DNA from: Ruminococcaceae bacterium UBA5579
Lineage (GTDB): Bacteria; Bacillota; Clostridia; Oscillospirales; Ruminococcaceae
Direction of reading: 5' to 3'
DNA length: 13,597 nucleotides
Assembly: GCA_002425305.1 (NCBI GenBank)
Contig: DILZ01000109.1
Location: forward strand, 5,684-19,280
This document shows positions 6,531 through 13,516 of the stretch, in pieces (the stretch's first letter is position 1; each line of letters starts with the position of its first letter). The notes below the pieces were generated by a model that saw only the letters and a program-made list of their open reading frames with translations, made no database searches and was not told the origin of the DNA. The translations under genes were made by a program, and so were the position numbers.

Positions 6531-6547
6531 ATTCTTTTCACATTTTC

Positions 6548-6575
6548 ATTATACCACATTTTGCGGATTTGTCAA
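6548..6575 (-). promoter_or_regulatory. Promoter of thiT
   Basis: TTGACA (6570-6575), 16-bp spacer, TATAAT (6548-6553) with extended -10 TGG. Transcription would start about 10 bases before the TPP aptamer. The -35 lies only 13 bases downstream of the preceding gene's stop. Confidence 0.9.
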
Positions 6576-6588
6576 GTGCTTTTTTAAT

Positions 6589-7593
6589 TTAATTTACTTT
6601 CGTAACGTCCAGCTCCATTTCAATGTGAACTATGCCCTCCTCGAGAAATTCGGCTGATGTCGTGACAAAGTCGAGCTTCCTGTAAAACCCTTCGGCGTGA
6701 TTTTGCGCGTTCATTATTATCGTGCGAGAGCCGAAATGATTTCGCGCAGCTGTAATGCTAAGCTCCATAAGACGTTTTCCGTGACCGATGCCGTGTGTTA
6801 TCGTCAACACTCTGCCAAACCTTATGTTTTCGCTGTCAAGGTACGCGCGGAGATACGCGGTAACGCGTCCGTCCTCCTCGAAAAAGCAGTGCAGACTTTT
6901 ATAATCAACGTCGTCCTCGTCGAGATAGTGTATGTTCTGTTCAAATTGAAATACCTTAGAGCGCGCTTTCAGTATCTCGTAAATTTCGGCGGCGGAAAGC
7001 TCCGAAAACAGCTTTGATTTTAATTTCGGCTGCTTTTCCGTCGCTTGCGGGTTTAGTATTTTCTCGCAGAACTCTCTTATCTCGTCCGTTCGAGCGGCGA
7101 CCGCTTCCTTATATTCAATGGAGCATAGTCCGAGACTTCCGCACGGCGCTATTTCAAGATGACCGTAGAAATGCTCTATGCTCTCGATTATCCTGCCGCA
7201 CTCACGCATACTCGGTCCCGTGCGCAATGCGATAGTATATCCGCGCTTTTCGCTTTTGAGCTTTGCATACGGTTCGTGAGTGTTGCACCACGGCGTACAG
7301 CGGTCGATAAACGCCTTGAACTGCCCCGGGATATCCGCCCAATAGGACGGTGAAACGCAGACTATTATTTCCGCGCGGTCAAATTCTTCGAGAACCGCCG
7401 TTACATCGTCACGCTGAACGCACTCGGCAGTCGTATGGCAGCTTCGGCAGCCTTTGCAGTACTTGATATCGTAATCATCGATGCAAATGCATTTTACCTC
7501 GCCGCCGCTGCTTAAAAACGCCGCTGCGGTCTTGATTACTTCGGCGGTAGCGCCGTTTTTTACGGGACTGCAATTTACCAACAGGATTTTCAT
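6589..7593 (-). CDS. Fusion: iron-sulfur flavoprotein (NADPH-FMN reductase fold) + ElaA-like GNAT acetyltransferase
   Basis: 334 residues in two domains. Residues 1-185 are a flavodoxin-like NAD(P)H-dependent FMN reductase domain: MKILLVNCSPVKNGAT at the start, the SPSYWADIPGQFKAFIDR FMN-site segment (81-98), and the cysteine motif C46-x2-C49-x2-C52-x5-C58, which fits the CX2CX2CX4-7C pattern of iron-sulfur flavoproteins that bind 4Fe-4S. Residues about 193-330 are an ElaA-type N-acetyltransferase: RSKVFQFEQNIHYLDEDDVD, RVLTITHGIGHGKRLM (the G-x-G-x-G acetyl-CoA loop near 268-272) and AQNHAEGFYRKLDF. The two halves are normally separate proteins. The start overlaps the upstream stop as ATGA, with GGAG just before. 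Substrates of both halves are unknown. No terminator follows before the thiT promoter. Confidence 0.88.
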   Translation of the reverse strand: MKILLVNCSPVKNGATAEVIKTAAAFLSSGGEVKCICIDDYDIKYCKGCRSCHTTAECVQRDDVTAVLEEFDRAEIIVCVSPSYWADIPGQFKAFIDRCTPWCNTHEPYAKLKSEKRGYTIALRTGPSMRECGRIIESIEHFYGHLEIAPCGSLGLCSIEYKEAVAARTDEIREFCEKILNPQATEKQPKLKSKLFSELSAAEIYEILKARSKVFQFEQNIHYLDEDDVDYKSLHCFFEEDGRVTAYLRAYLDSENIRFGRVLTITHGIGHGKRLMELSITAARNHFGSRTIIMNAQNHAEGFYRKLDFVTTSAEFLEEGIVHIEMELDVTKVN

Positions 7594-8327
7594 AAAAACA
7601 ACTCCTTGAAGCTCATATAATTATTGTTCTGTCCCGGTATCGCAAATACGGCGCGTTTGAGCGGGCTTGCCATCAATCGCTCCTTGAACAGTCTTGCCAC
7701 AAGTTTCGGATCCTGACCGAATACTCCGCAGCCCCAGGCGCCGAGTATCACAGTGCCGCAGTTCTGTTCCACGGCAATGCTTACCACGAAATCCACTCTT
7801 TGCTTTAACGCCGCTTCATTCTCGCGTTCGGTAACGCCGCGCCCTCTTGCCGCTCCGAAGTTGGGCGCGGCACAGGTTATTACGGAGCATTCGGCGCTTT
7901 TCCCCGAACGTTCAAATATTATCCCCGGAGAGAATATTGCTCTATCAGTGTACAGCGAGCGGTTGAGCGTTTTCTCGTTTTCAGCATAGAAGCTCTGAAA
8001 GCGGCACAGTACGTTGTAGAGCGTCGAATCGTGGCAGATAGCCTCCTCCTGCGCCCAAGCGCCCGTGATGAACCCGCCGCCCGCATGTCTGTACGACGCG
8101 AAGTTCAGCAGCGCGGAGTTAGGGTATTGCATAACGGCTTCCGTGGAATCAACGTTCGGCACGATCATTTCCGTATCGGTGATCTCCGCGCTTTTTTGCG
8201 GAGCTTTGCCGCTGCCGCCGTATATCACCGAGCTTTTTATCGAGTTTTCTATATCCGCGCCGTAACGCTCGTTCATTTTCTTGAAATGAGCGGCGGCGCG
8301 CTCTTTGTTGTCCTCTCTTTTATTCAT
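7590..8327 (-). CDS. TIGR02452-type PARG-like (ADP-ribose) glycohydrolase
   Basis: 245 residues. NFASYRHAGGGFITGAWAQEE (start at residue 75) carries the bacterial-type poly(ADP-ribose) glycohydrolase signature GGG-x7-QEE, with GGG at 83-85 and the catalytic-type glutamates E94/E95. A second macrodomain landmark, LGAWGCGVFGQDP (195-207), follows, with SPGIIF (133-138) between. The family removes ADP-ribose from proteins or trims ADP-ribose polymers in the cytoplasm; which substrate applies here is unknown. His replaces the usual Pro just before the GGG. I start at the ATG 8325-8327 because GGAGGT lies 7 nt upstream (8333-8340); an ATG 45 nt further out (8372) lacks a site and would run into the PhzF frame. 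The stop overlaps the next gene, indicating coupling. Not recognised: any ADP-ribosyltransferase partner in the window. Confidence 0.9.
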   Translation of the reverse strand: MNKREDNKERAAAHFKKMNERYGADIENSIKSSVIYGGSGKAPQKSAEITDTEMIVPNVDSTEAVMQYPNSALLNFASYRHAGGGFITGAWAQEEAICHDSTLYNVLCRFQSFYAENEKTLNRSLYTDRAIFSPGIIFERSGKSAECSVITCAAPNFGAARGRGVTERENEAALKQRVDFVVSIAVEQNCGTVILGAWGCGVFGQDPKLVARLFKERLMASPLKRAVFAIPGQNNNYMSFKELFL

Positions 8328-8349
8328 CTTATACCTCCGGATTTTCGTA

Positions 8350-8808
8350 TCAAAGAATTTCCGAAACACCAAACAAAACCGCTTTTCCGGACATTTTAAT
8401 GCGTTCTCCGCATATCTCAGCGCGAATTATCCCCGTTCGTTCCGACGCCATGGTATCTTTTTTCAGTATTTCCGCCCAATATGGGGCTATCATACAGTGT
8501 GTCGAGCCTGTCACGGGGTTTTCGGGAATATCGATTTTTGGAGCGAACACTCTTGAAACGCAGTCGTATTCAGTACCCGCGGCAGTTACGGCAATGCATA
8601 TCCCGTCAAGCTCCTTTAACGCGGCAAGATCGGGCTTCAGTCCGAAAACCTCCTCCTCGGAGTTCAGCACCAGCAGGTCTCTGTCAAGAAAAGCTGAGGC
8701 GGGACGTACTCCGACAGCCTTTTCCATTTCGTCCGTGACTTCTGTGGGGATCAGCTTATAGCGCGGAAAATCCATAACAAATAAGCCGTTTTTCACCTTG
8801 ACGCTCAT
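8350..8808 (-). CDS. PhzF-family isomerase, C-terminal part (frame-split gene)
   Basis: 152 codons reading as the second part of a PhzF/PBS-type isomerase fold: LFVMDFPRYK, SRDLLVL-like DRDLLVL, VSRVFAPKIDIPENPVTGSTHC (the PVTGS-xHC phosphate-binding-type motif of the family) and the final KMSGKAVLF. The family consensus segment before MSVKV would be HTxSGE; here HSGE is present in this frame upstream of the ATG, in codons not covered by the other part. The frame therefore continues the 8805-9104 gene after a one-base shift. The ATG overlaps the upstream stop as ATGA, with GGGCGAG before it, so independent initiation is conceivable. Family members are about 260-280 residues, which the two parts together match. 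Confidence 0.85.
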   Translation of the reverse strand: MSVKVKNGLFVMDFPRYKLIPTEVTDEMEKAVGVRPASAFLDRDLLVLNSEEEVFGLKPDLAALKELDGICIAVTAAGTEYDCVSRVFAPKIDIPENPVTGSTHCMIAPYWAEILKKDTMASERTGIIRAEICGERIKMSGKAVLFGVSEIL

Positions 8809-9104
8809 CTCGCCCGAATGTGTTGTAACTTTATCGTTTTACGGTCCGGTTCGATATAATTAGCGATAACAAATGATGTGCCAAGCGTAGCGTGACCGCA
8901 AAAATCTATTTCGTTTTTGGGCGTAAACCAACGCAGCCGATAGCGATCGCCCACTTTTATGGCAAACGCTGTTTCGGAGAGGTTGTTCTCTTTGGCGATA
9001 TTTTGCATAAGCTCATCGCTTATCCGATTGTCCATAACGCACACCGCTGCGGGATTTCCCTTGAAAAGCTCGTCGGTGAACGCGTCAACAATATATTGCT
9101 TCAT
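8805..9104 (-). CDS. PhzF-family isomerase, N-terminal part (frame-split gene)
   Basis: 99 residues with the family landmarks VDAFTDELFKGNPAAV (6-21), NNLSETAFA (40-48) including the catalytic-type Glu44, WFTPKNEIDFCGHATLGT (59-76). The protein stops after KLQHIRAR, in the middle of the usual fold. Restoring one base near the AAAACGATAAAG run (about 8835-8846) would join it in frame to VTTHSGEMSVKV of the next part and give about 265 residues. Either the gene is inactivated by a -1 deletion, or this is an assembly or read error, or two peptides are made. PhzF relatives are isomerases/epimerases of varied small substrates; the substrate here is unknown. First gene of the operon, 74 bp from its promoter; AAGGA lies about 14 nt before the ATG. 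Confidence 0.85.
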   Translation of the reverse strand: MKQYIVDAFTDELFKGNPAAVCVMDNRISDELMQNIAKENNLSETAFAIKVGDRYRLRWFTPKNEIDFCGHATLGTSFVIANYIEPDRKTIKLQHIRAR

Positions 9105-9177
9105 AATTTTCGTTATTTCCTTTCTTTAAGTGTTTTCGCAGATCGCCCAAATGGCAGTAATTTTCGGTGTTTGGTTA

Positions 9178-9206
9178 ATTATACCATACCCTTTAAGACT
9201 TGTCAA
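9178..9206 (-). promoter_or_regulatory. Promoter of the phzF-PARG-flavoprotein/GNAT operon
   Basis: TTGACA (9201-9206), 17-bp spacer, TATAAT (9178-9183) with extended -10 TGG, all on the minus strand. Perfect consensus; leader of about 65 nt. No operator palindrome stands out. Confidence 0.92.
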
Positions 9207-9313
9207 TAGCCGGAATCAATACCGCGACGCCCGATTTTTTACTGTGAGCGGACGTTCAATGTCAGCTAATATAACGGACAATTAACGGAAATAATACTCC
9301 GTGGGGTGATAAA

Positions 9314-10084
9314 ATGGAGCTTCTGCGTGACTTTTTCGCCCGCAGTGTCGATTTTGACAGCGGGCTTTTGCTGTTCGGCAGTCTGCATATTCTGATAACA
9401 GCGGTGTTTTTGGTGTTGGGTGCGTCAATTGTGATATTCCGCCGCAGACTGCGTTCGTTCGGGCATTTCGGGGTTATACGCCGATCTATGGCGTGGGTTT
9501 TGCTCATAAATATGATAATACACTACCTGGGGCGCATTTTAATAGGCGAGTGGTGCTTTTCCGAGGATCTGCCGCTGCACATCTGCTTTGCCGCAAACTT
9601 TTTTATGGTCTACATTCTCTTTACTGACAACCGCCGTTTCTTATTTTCGTTGATCTATTATTTCACGATGATAGGACCGCTGCCCGCCGTGATATTTCCC
9701 GATATTTCGCGCTCGCAAAGCGGATATCTGTTTTGGCAGTTTGTGATAAGTCACCATATTATGCTGCTTTTCGGACTGTACTGCGCTTTTGTTTTCGAGT
9801 ATGGTACGTCGCTTACCGACGTTGCCCGCGCGTTTGTTTTCGGAAACGCGTATGTTGCTGCGGCAGCGGTATTCAATCGTGTGTTCGGAACAAACTATAT
9901 TATGCTGGGAGGATTGCCTCAACAGCTTTACAGGTTGTTTCCGTTTCTGGAAGCGCTCCCCGCGTTCATTTGGCTGGAGCTTGCGGGATTGTCGGCGCTG
10001 GCGGCGGCGTATATGCTTTGGGCAGCGGTTGAGAAACGCCCAACACTCAAAGAGCGTCGGGCGCAGAATGTCCATATCAGATGA
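9314..10084 (+). CDS. YwaF-family (TIGR02206, TMEM164-like) integral membrane protein
   Basis: 256 residues, about seven hydrophobic helices. Family landmarks: LFGSLHI (20-26), DLPLHICF (85-92), [16 protein letters not shown] (115-130), WQFVISHH (141-148) and [11 protein letters not shown] (188-198). The conserved His residues in LPLHIC and SHH are characteristic. YwaF of Bacillus has no firmly known function; the eukaryotic relative TMEM164 has been described as a lipid acyltransferase, so a role in membrane lipid chemistry is possible but unproven. GGGGTG lies 5 nt before the ATG. No consensus promoter was found in 9211-9313. Its 3' end overlaps the convergent ABC ATPase gene by 8 bp, leaving no room for a terminator. 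Family call is good, function unknown. Confidence 0.85.
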   Translation: MELLRDFFARSVDFDSGLLLFGSLHILITAVFLVLGASIVIFRRRLRSFGHFGVIRRSMAWVLLINMIIHYLGRILIGEWCFSEDLPLHICFAANFFMVYILFTDNRRFLFSLIYYFTMIGPLPAVIFPDISRSQSGYLFWQFVISHHIMLLFGLYCAFVFEYGTSLTDVARAFVFGNAYVAAAAVFNRVFGTNYIMLGGLPQQLYRLFPFLEALPAFIWLELAGLSALAAAYMLWAAVEKRPTLKERRAQNVHIR

Positions 10085-10802
10085 CCTTTGAAAGAAAATC
10101 GCGAAGACGCGGGTTTTGCGGGTTTCCGAAGAACTCGTCCGGCGGGTTCTGCTCGAGTATCTGCCCCTCCGCCATAAACAGCACGCGTGACGCGACCTCG
10201 CGCGCAAATCCCATTTCGTGAGTAACAACGACCATCGTCATTCCGTCGTCAGCGAGCTGTTTCATAATCTCCAAAACCTCACCGACCATTTCCGGGTCGA
10301 GCGCGGAGGTAGGCTCGTCAAACAGCATTACTTCGGGGTTCATAGCAAGGGCGCGGGCTATCGCTATACGCTGCTTCTGTCCGCCGGACAACATTCCCGG
10401 ATACGCGTCCGCTTTATCAAACAGCCCGACACGCCGCAAAAGGATTTCTGCCTGCTTATTTGCTTCCTCCTTGCTCATAAGCCCGAGCTTTACCGGCGCG
10501 AGCGTGATGTTTTTACGGATCGTAAGGTGCGGAAACAGATTAAAATGCTGAAAAACCATACCCATTTTTTCACGGAGCCTGTCAAGCTCTTTTCCCTTTG
10601 CGTGAGTAATATCAACGCCGTCAAAGGTTATTGTGCCGTCGGTGGGAGTTTCAAGCAGATTAAGGCAGCGCAGAAAAGTACTTTTCCCCGAACCGGACGG
10701 ACCTATTACAACTACCTTCTCGCCCTTTTCAATATGCTCCGAAACATCGCTGAGAACGTTCAGTTCTCCGAACGATTTATAGAGGTGTTCAACGTTTATC
10801 AT
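10077..10802 (-). CDS. Polar amino acid ABC transporter ATPase (GlnQ/HisP type)
   Basis: 241 residues from the chosen start. All ABC motifs are intact: Walker [11 protein letters not shown]-loop [10 protein letters not shown], signature LSGGQKQR, Walker [14 protein letters not shown]-loop VVTHEM. The sequence is of the polar amino acid uptake class, which powers import on the cytoplasmic face. I place the start at the ATG 10800-10802 because GGAGG (10 nt upstream) serves it; an ATG seven codons earlier (10823) would put that site inside the gene. The start overlaps the permease end by 14 bp. Last gene of the operon, ending 8 bp inside the convergent YwaF-family gene. Confidence 0.95.
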   Translation of the reverse strand: MINVEHLYKSFGELNVLSDVSEHIEKGEKVVVIGPSGSGKSTFLRCLNLLETPTDGTITFDGVDITHAKGKELDRLREKMGMVFQHFNLFPHLTIRKNITLAPVKLGLMSKEEANKQAEILLRRVGLFDKADAYPGMLSGGQKQRIAIARALAMNPEVMLFDEPTSALDPEMVGEVLEIMKQLADDGMTMVVVTHEMGFAREVASRVLFMAEGQILEQNPPDEFFGNPQNPRLRDFLSKVI

Positions 10803-11511
10803 TTTTTGCGAGCCTCCTTTCAAGCAATGTCAGCAGCTTTGAAAGTCCCATAACGATAATGAGGTAGATAAGAGCTACGGCGATAAGCGGCATAAACGGG
10901 GAATAAGTCTGACCTCTGATCTGATCTCCCGCTCTGGTAAGATCCATAAGCGATATGTAACCCGAAATCGACGTTTCCTTCAGCAGTACGATAAACTCGT
11001 TGCCGAGCGCCGGCAGAACGTTTTTCAAGGCCTGCGGCATAATAATATACATCATAGTACGGCGGAAATTCAACCCCAGGCTGCGTCCCGCCTCGATCTG
11101 CCCGTTGTCGATCGACATAATTCCCGAACGAATGATCTCGGCAACATACGCGCCGGAATTTATCCCGAATGCAAGAACGGCGCAAAAAACCTTGTCAATA
11201 TTAACGCTGCCGAAGATAACAAAATAGATTATCAAAAGCTGAACCGTGGTCGGTGTACCGCGAACTATTGTAAGGTAAACCTTTGAGAGCAAATTTCCAA
11301 ACCTCAGGAAAAAGTGCCCGCCTTTCTTTGTGCAGATCTTATCGTGCGTTGAGCGAACGAGCGCTACCACAAAGCCCAGCACCAACCCCAGCAGCAGCGC
11401 AAAAAAAGTTATAAACAAGGTTGTTCCCAGACCCTTTAGCAGATATTGCCAACGGTTTTCATCAATAAAATTTTGTTTGAATTCTTCGCCTATTTTCTGA
11501 AAAAAGTTCAT
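10789..11511 (-). CDS. Polar amino acid ABC transporter permease (HisM/GlnP type)
   Basis: 240 residues, about five membrane helices (first near 25-50). The permease EAA loop reads [28 protein letters not shown]; other family landmarks are [15 protein letters not shown] and [12 protein letters not shown]. It forms the membrane channel, probably as a homodimer since only one permease gene is present. The start is ATG 11509-11511 with GGGAG at 11518-11522, 6 nt upstream; a TTG two codons earlier overlaps that site and is less likely. A terminator hairpin lies between it and the binding protein gene, so it is probably expressed at a lower level. Substrate not identifiable beyond polar amino acid or cystine-like. 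Confidence 0.94.
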   Translation of the reverse strand: MNFFQKIGEEFKQNFIDENRWQYLLKGLGTTLFITFFALLLGLVLGFVVALVRSTHDKICTKKGGHFFLRFGNLLSKVYLTIVRGTPTTVQLLIIYFVIFGSVNIDKVFCAVLAFGINSGAYVAEIIRSGIMSIDNGQIEAGRSLGLNFRRTMMYIIMPQALKNVLPALGNEFIVLLKETSISGYISLMDLTRAGDQIRGQTYSPFMPLIAVALIYLIIVMGLSKLLTLLERRLAKNDKR

Positions 11512-11523
11512 ATCCAACTCCCA

Positions 11524-11559
11524 AACAAAATAACGGCGCAGTTTTATCCCGCGCCGTTA
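11524..11559 (-). terminator. Intercistronic terminator/attenuator between binding protein and permease
   Basis: A 9-bp perfect stem, TAACGGCGC / GCGCCGTTA (arms at 11551-11559 and 11531-11539), 11-base loop, followed on the minus strand by TTTTGTTT. It starts 8 bases after the binding protein stop and ends just before the permease ribosome site. Partial termination would yield more binding protein than membrane components. Confidence 0.85.
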
Positions 11560-11566
11560 CGGTAAA

Positions 11567-12376
11567 TTATTTCTTTGTTATTATTACCTGAACGCCCTTT
11601 GCATAGCTCCTGGTGAAATCAACGTTTTTAAGTCTTTCCTCGTTTACCGTCATACCCGCAACGCCGACGTCTGCTTTGCCGGACTGAACCGCTGCAATGA
11701 TCGCTTCAAATTTCATATCGTCGATCTTCAGCGTCATTCCGAGCTTATCGCATACTGCCTGCATTATATCGGGGTCTATACCGACAACATTACCGTTCTC
11801 GATCATCTCATAGGGCGGGAAGTTCGCGTTGGTCGCCATAACAAGAGTACCGTTATCGCGCTTTACATCAGCGGGGGATTCATACTTGAAGCTGCCTTTG
11901 GTATCGTCACCGATGTAGTTATCTACGATTTTTTTGAGCGTACCCTCTTTTTCAAGCTCCTCAAGCGCTGAGTTTATTTTCTCAACAAGCTCTGTATTGC
12001 CTTTTTTTACGGCAATAGCGTAATCCTCGTCCGCGAACGGGTCGGGGAGAATCTTCAGGTCATCGTTTTTGGATACGAAAACCTTAGCGGGCTCGTTATC
12101 AATGATAACGCAGTCAACCTTGCCCTGCTTAAGCGCATTTACAGCGTCTGCGCCCGCATCGTATCTCTCGATCTTAGCGGCTTCCTTGCCATCTTCGGGG
12201 CTTTCCTCAAGTTCTCTGGCATGCTCATCTCCCGTTGTGCCAAGCTGCACGCCGATCGTAGCTCCGGGCAGATCGTCCGCAGAGTTTATGGTTTTGGTCT
12301 TATTATTGCAGCCCGAAAGCATACATACACTCAACAATCCCGCTGCGATCATTGCCGCTGTTTTCTTCATCTTCAT
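11567..12376 (-). CDS. Amino acid ABC transporter substrate-binding lipoprotein, circularly permuted
   Basis: 269 residues. Signal peptide 1-22 with lipobox LSGC; Cys23 would be lipidated. The normal family order is GTLVMATNANFPPYE... (lobe 1), then ADDLxGxxIGVQLGTTGD... (lobe 2), then EDYAIAVKKGN... (end of lobe 1). Here lobe 2 comes first (NSADDLPGATIGVQLGTTGD, 31-50; ALKQGKVDCVIIDNEPAK, 81-98), then EDYAIAVKKGN with the usual C-terminal helix to about 155, a short linker (156-175), then GTLVMATNANFPPYE (176-190) and GMTVNEERLKNVDFT (241-255), ending at QVIITKK, where the hinge normally leads to lobe 2. R248 is the likely ligand carboxylate contact. All parts of one complete fold are present once, so it is a circular permutation rather than truncation. 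First gene of the importer operon; AAAGGA precedes the ATG. Confidence 0.93.
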   Translation of the reverse strand: MKMKKTAAMIAAGLLSVCMLSGCNNKTKTINSADDLPGATIGVQLGTTGDEHARELEESPEDGKEAAKIERYDAGADAVNALKQGKVDCVIIDNEPAKVFVSKNDDLKILPDPFADEDYAIAVKKGNTELVEKINSALEELEKEGTLKKIVDNYIGDDTKGSFKYESPADVKRDNGTLVMATNANFPPYEMIENGNVVGIDPDIMQAVCDKLGMTLKIDDMKFEAIIAAVQSGKADVGVAGMTVNEERLKNVDFTRSYAKGVQVIITKK

Positions 12377-12436
12377 TACTATGTCATCCTTTCAATGATT
12401 ATCGTTTCACACGACATATTTTAAAACCTATTCCTT

Positions 12437-12465
12437 ATTATAACACATATAAAAATAAATGTCAA
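12437..12465 (-). promoter_or_regulatory. Promoter of the amino acid importer operon
   Basis: TTGACA (12460-12465), 17-bp spacer, TATAAT (12437-12442) with extended -10 TGT on the minus strand. The leader is about 55 nt and shows no T-box or riboswitch. Confidence 0.92.
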
Positions 12466-12560
12466 CAAGTTTTTGGCGGATAACTGCTCAAATACAGTTG
12501 TTACATCTTACAAAAGTTATTAAAAATATTGCGCCCGAAGTGTAAATTTAACAAAAACTA

Positions 12561-12589
12561 TTTACAAATGCAGGAAAAAATGGTATAAT
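12561..12589 (+). promoter_or_regulatory. Promoter of the phosphotransferase gene
   Basis: TTTACA (12561-12566), 17-bp spacer, TATAAT (12584-12589) with extended -10 TGG. It diverges from the importer promoter about 95 bp away; between them I see only a weak AACTG/CAGTT inverted repeat at 12482-12499. Confidence 0.85.
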
Positions 12590-12651
12590 TGAATGGAGAT
12601 AATATTTAAAGCGTTATGCCGGTGGTTTTGTAAGACAGAAAGGAGTTGTTT

Positions 12652-13407
12652 ATGGAATTAAAAAATCTTATTTCGGACGGCGATAAGGTACAGGTGTATG
12701 AATGCGACGGAAAGTGTGTCAAGCTGTTCAAAGACCCCAAAGAGCCTAAAAGCGTGGTTATGTATGAGGCGATAACGCACGTTCGAGTAGAAGAAACGGG
12801 CTACGCGAAGATACCGGAGCTTCTGGAGATAACAAGAGTGGACGGCAGATACGCTATTGTATACGAATTTTGCGAGGGTAAAACGCTGGAGCAGGTTATG
12901 AGAGAGGACCCCTCCCGCTGCGACGAGTATCTTGGACAAATGGCGGATATCCAGGTGGAGATAAACGAGCTTACGTCCGCTAAGGTAAGCCGTCTTAAGG
13001 ATTACCTCAACCGTTCGATAGACGGGTTGGATATGATAGATGATGTGAAAAAGTATGAGCTTTTGACACACTTGAACAAGATGCCGCAGCACACCAAGCT
13101 CTGTCACGGCGACCTCTCGCCGGATAACATTATTGTCGGTAAAAAAGGAACGTTCGTCATTGATTGGATGAAAGCAAAGCAGGGCAACGCGTCCGCCGAT
13201 GTAGCGAGAACGTATCTCAATTTTTGCTTAAAGCACCACACCGAATGGGCGGAGACGTATCTGAAGAAATATTGTCAAAAGACGGGCATTGACGTAAAGT
13301 ATATCCGCGAGTGGGTGCCGATAGTTGCGGGCGCGCTGCTTAAGTTCAAGAGACCGGAGGAACGCGAACTTCTTCTTGCGTGGATCGATATGGCAGACCT
13401 CCATTAA
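12652..13407 (+). CDS. APH/choline-kinase-like small-molecule phosphotransferase
   Basis: 251 residues of the aminoglycoside phosphotransferase/choline kinase fold. Seen: an N-lobe with a possible ATP-binding lysine near CVKLFK (22-27), the hinge-like IVYEFCEGKTLEQV (69-82), the catalytic loop CHGDLSPDNIIV (151-162, D154 and N159) and the metal-binding FVIDWMKA (168-175, D171). The enzyme would transfer phosphate from ATP to a small hydroxylated compound; the family covers drug resistance enzymes, choline and sugar kinases, and this sequence does not say which. I see nothing that marks it as a resistance gene. Start ATG 12652 has AAAGGAG 6 nt upstream; a TTG two codons earlier lies against that site. 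Monocistronic. Confidence 0.88.
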   Translation: MELKNLISDGDKVQVYECDGKCVKLFKDPKEPKSVVMYEAITHVRVEETGYAKIPELLEITRVDGRYAIVYEFCEGKTLEQVMREDPSRCDEYLGQMADIQVEINELTSAKVSRLKDYLNRSIDGLDMIDDVKKYELLTHLNKMPQHTKLCHGDLSPDNIIVGKKGTFVIDWMKAKQGNASADVARTYLNFCLKHHTEWAETYLKKYCQKTGIDVKYIREWVPIVAGALLKFKRPEERELLLAWIDMADLH

Positions 13408-13416
13408 AATGGCGCG

Positions 13417-13441
13417 TACTTTTCGGTTTGAAGTATTTTTT
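13417..13441 (+). terminator. Weak terminator candidate after the phosphotransferase gene
   Basis: TACTT (13417-13421) pairs with AAGTA (13431-13435), followed by TTTTTT. The stem is short and AT-rich, and the T tract runs into the next -35, so efficient termination is doubtful. Confidence 0.4.
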
Positions 13442-13442
13442 C

Positions 13443-13471
13443 TTGACAAAGTAAAAAAAATATGGTATAAT
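13443..13471 (+). promoter_or_regulatory. Promoter of the last gene
   Basis: TTGACA (13443-13448), 17-bp spacer, TATAAT (13466-13471) with extended -10 TGG. Perfect consensus, about 40 nt before the start codon. Confidence 0.93.
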
Positions 13472-13516
13472 ACTGTCACCGGCAATCAACATAATTAACT
13501 TATTAAGGAGAAAACT

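Noticed and set aside
9641-10228. 195-codon minus-strand open frame opposite the YwaF-family gene
   Set aside because: Arg/Ser-rich shadow of the YwaF-family and ATPase genes, with no ribosome site and no motif.
10218-10853. 211-codon plus-strand open frame opposite the ABC ATPase
   Set aside because: Antisense shadow of an intact ATPase with all motifs.
11567-12376. Two fused partial binding proteins or an assembly chimera
   Set aside because: Each lobe element occurs exactly once, the frame is continuous, and lipobox and termini fit a full-length protein, so circular permutation explains it better; only reads could exclude an artefact fully.
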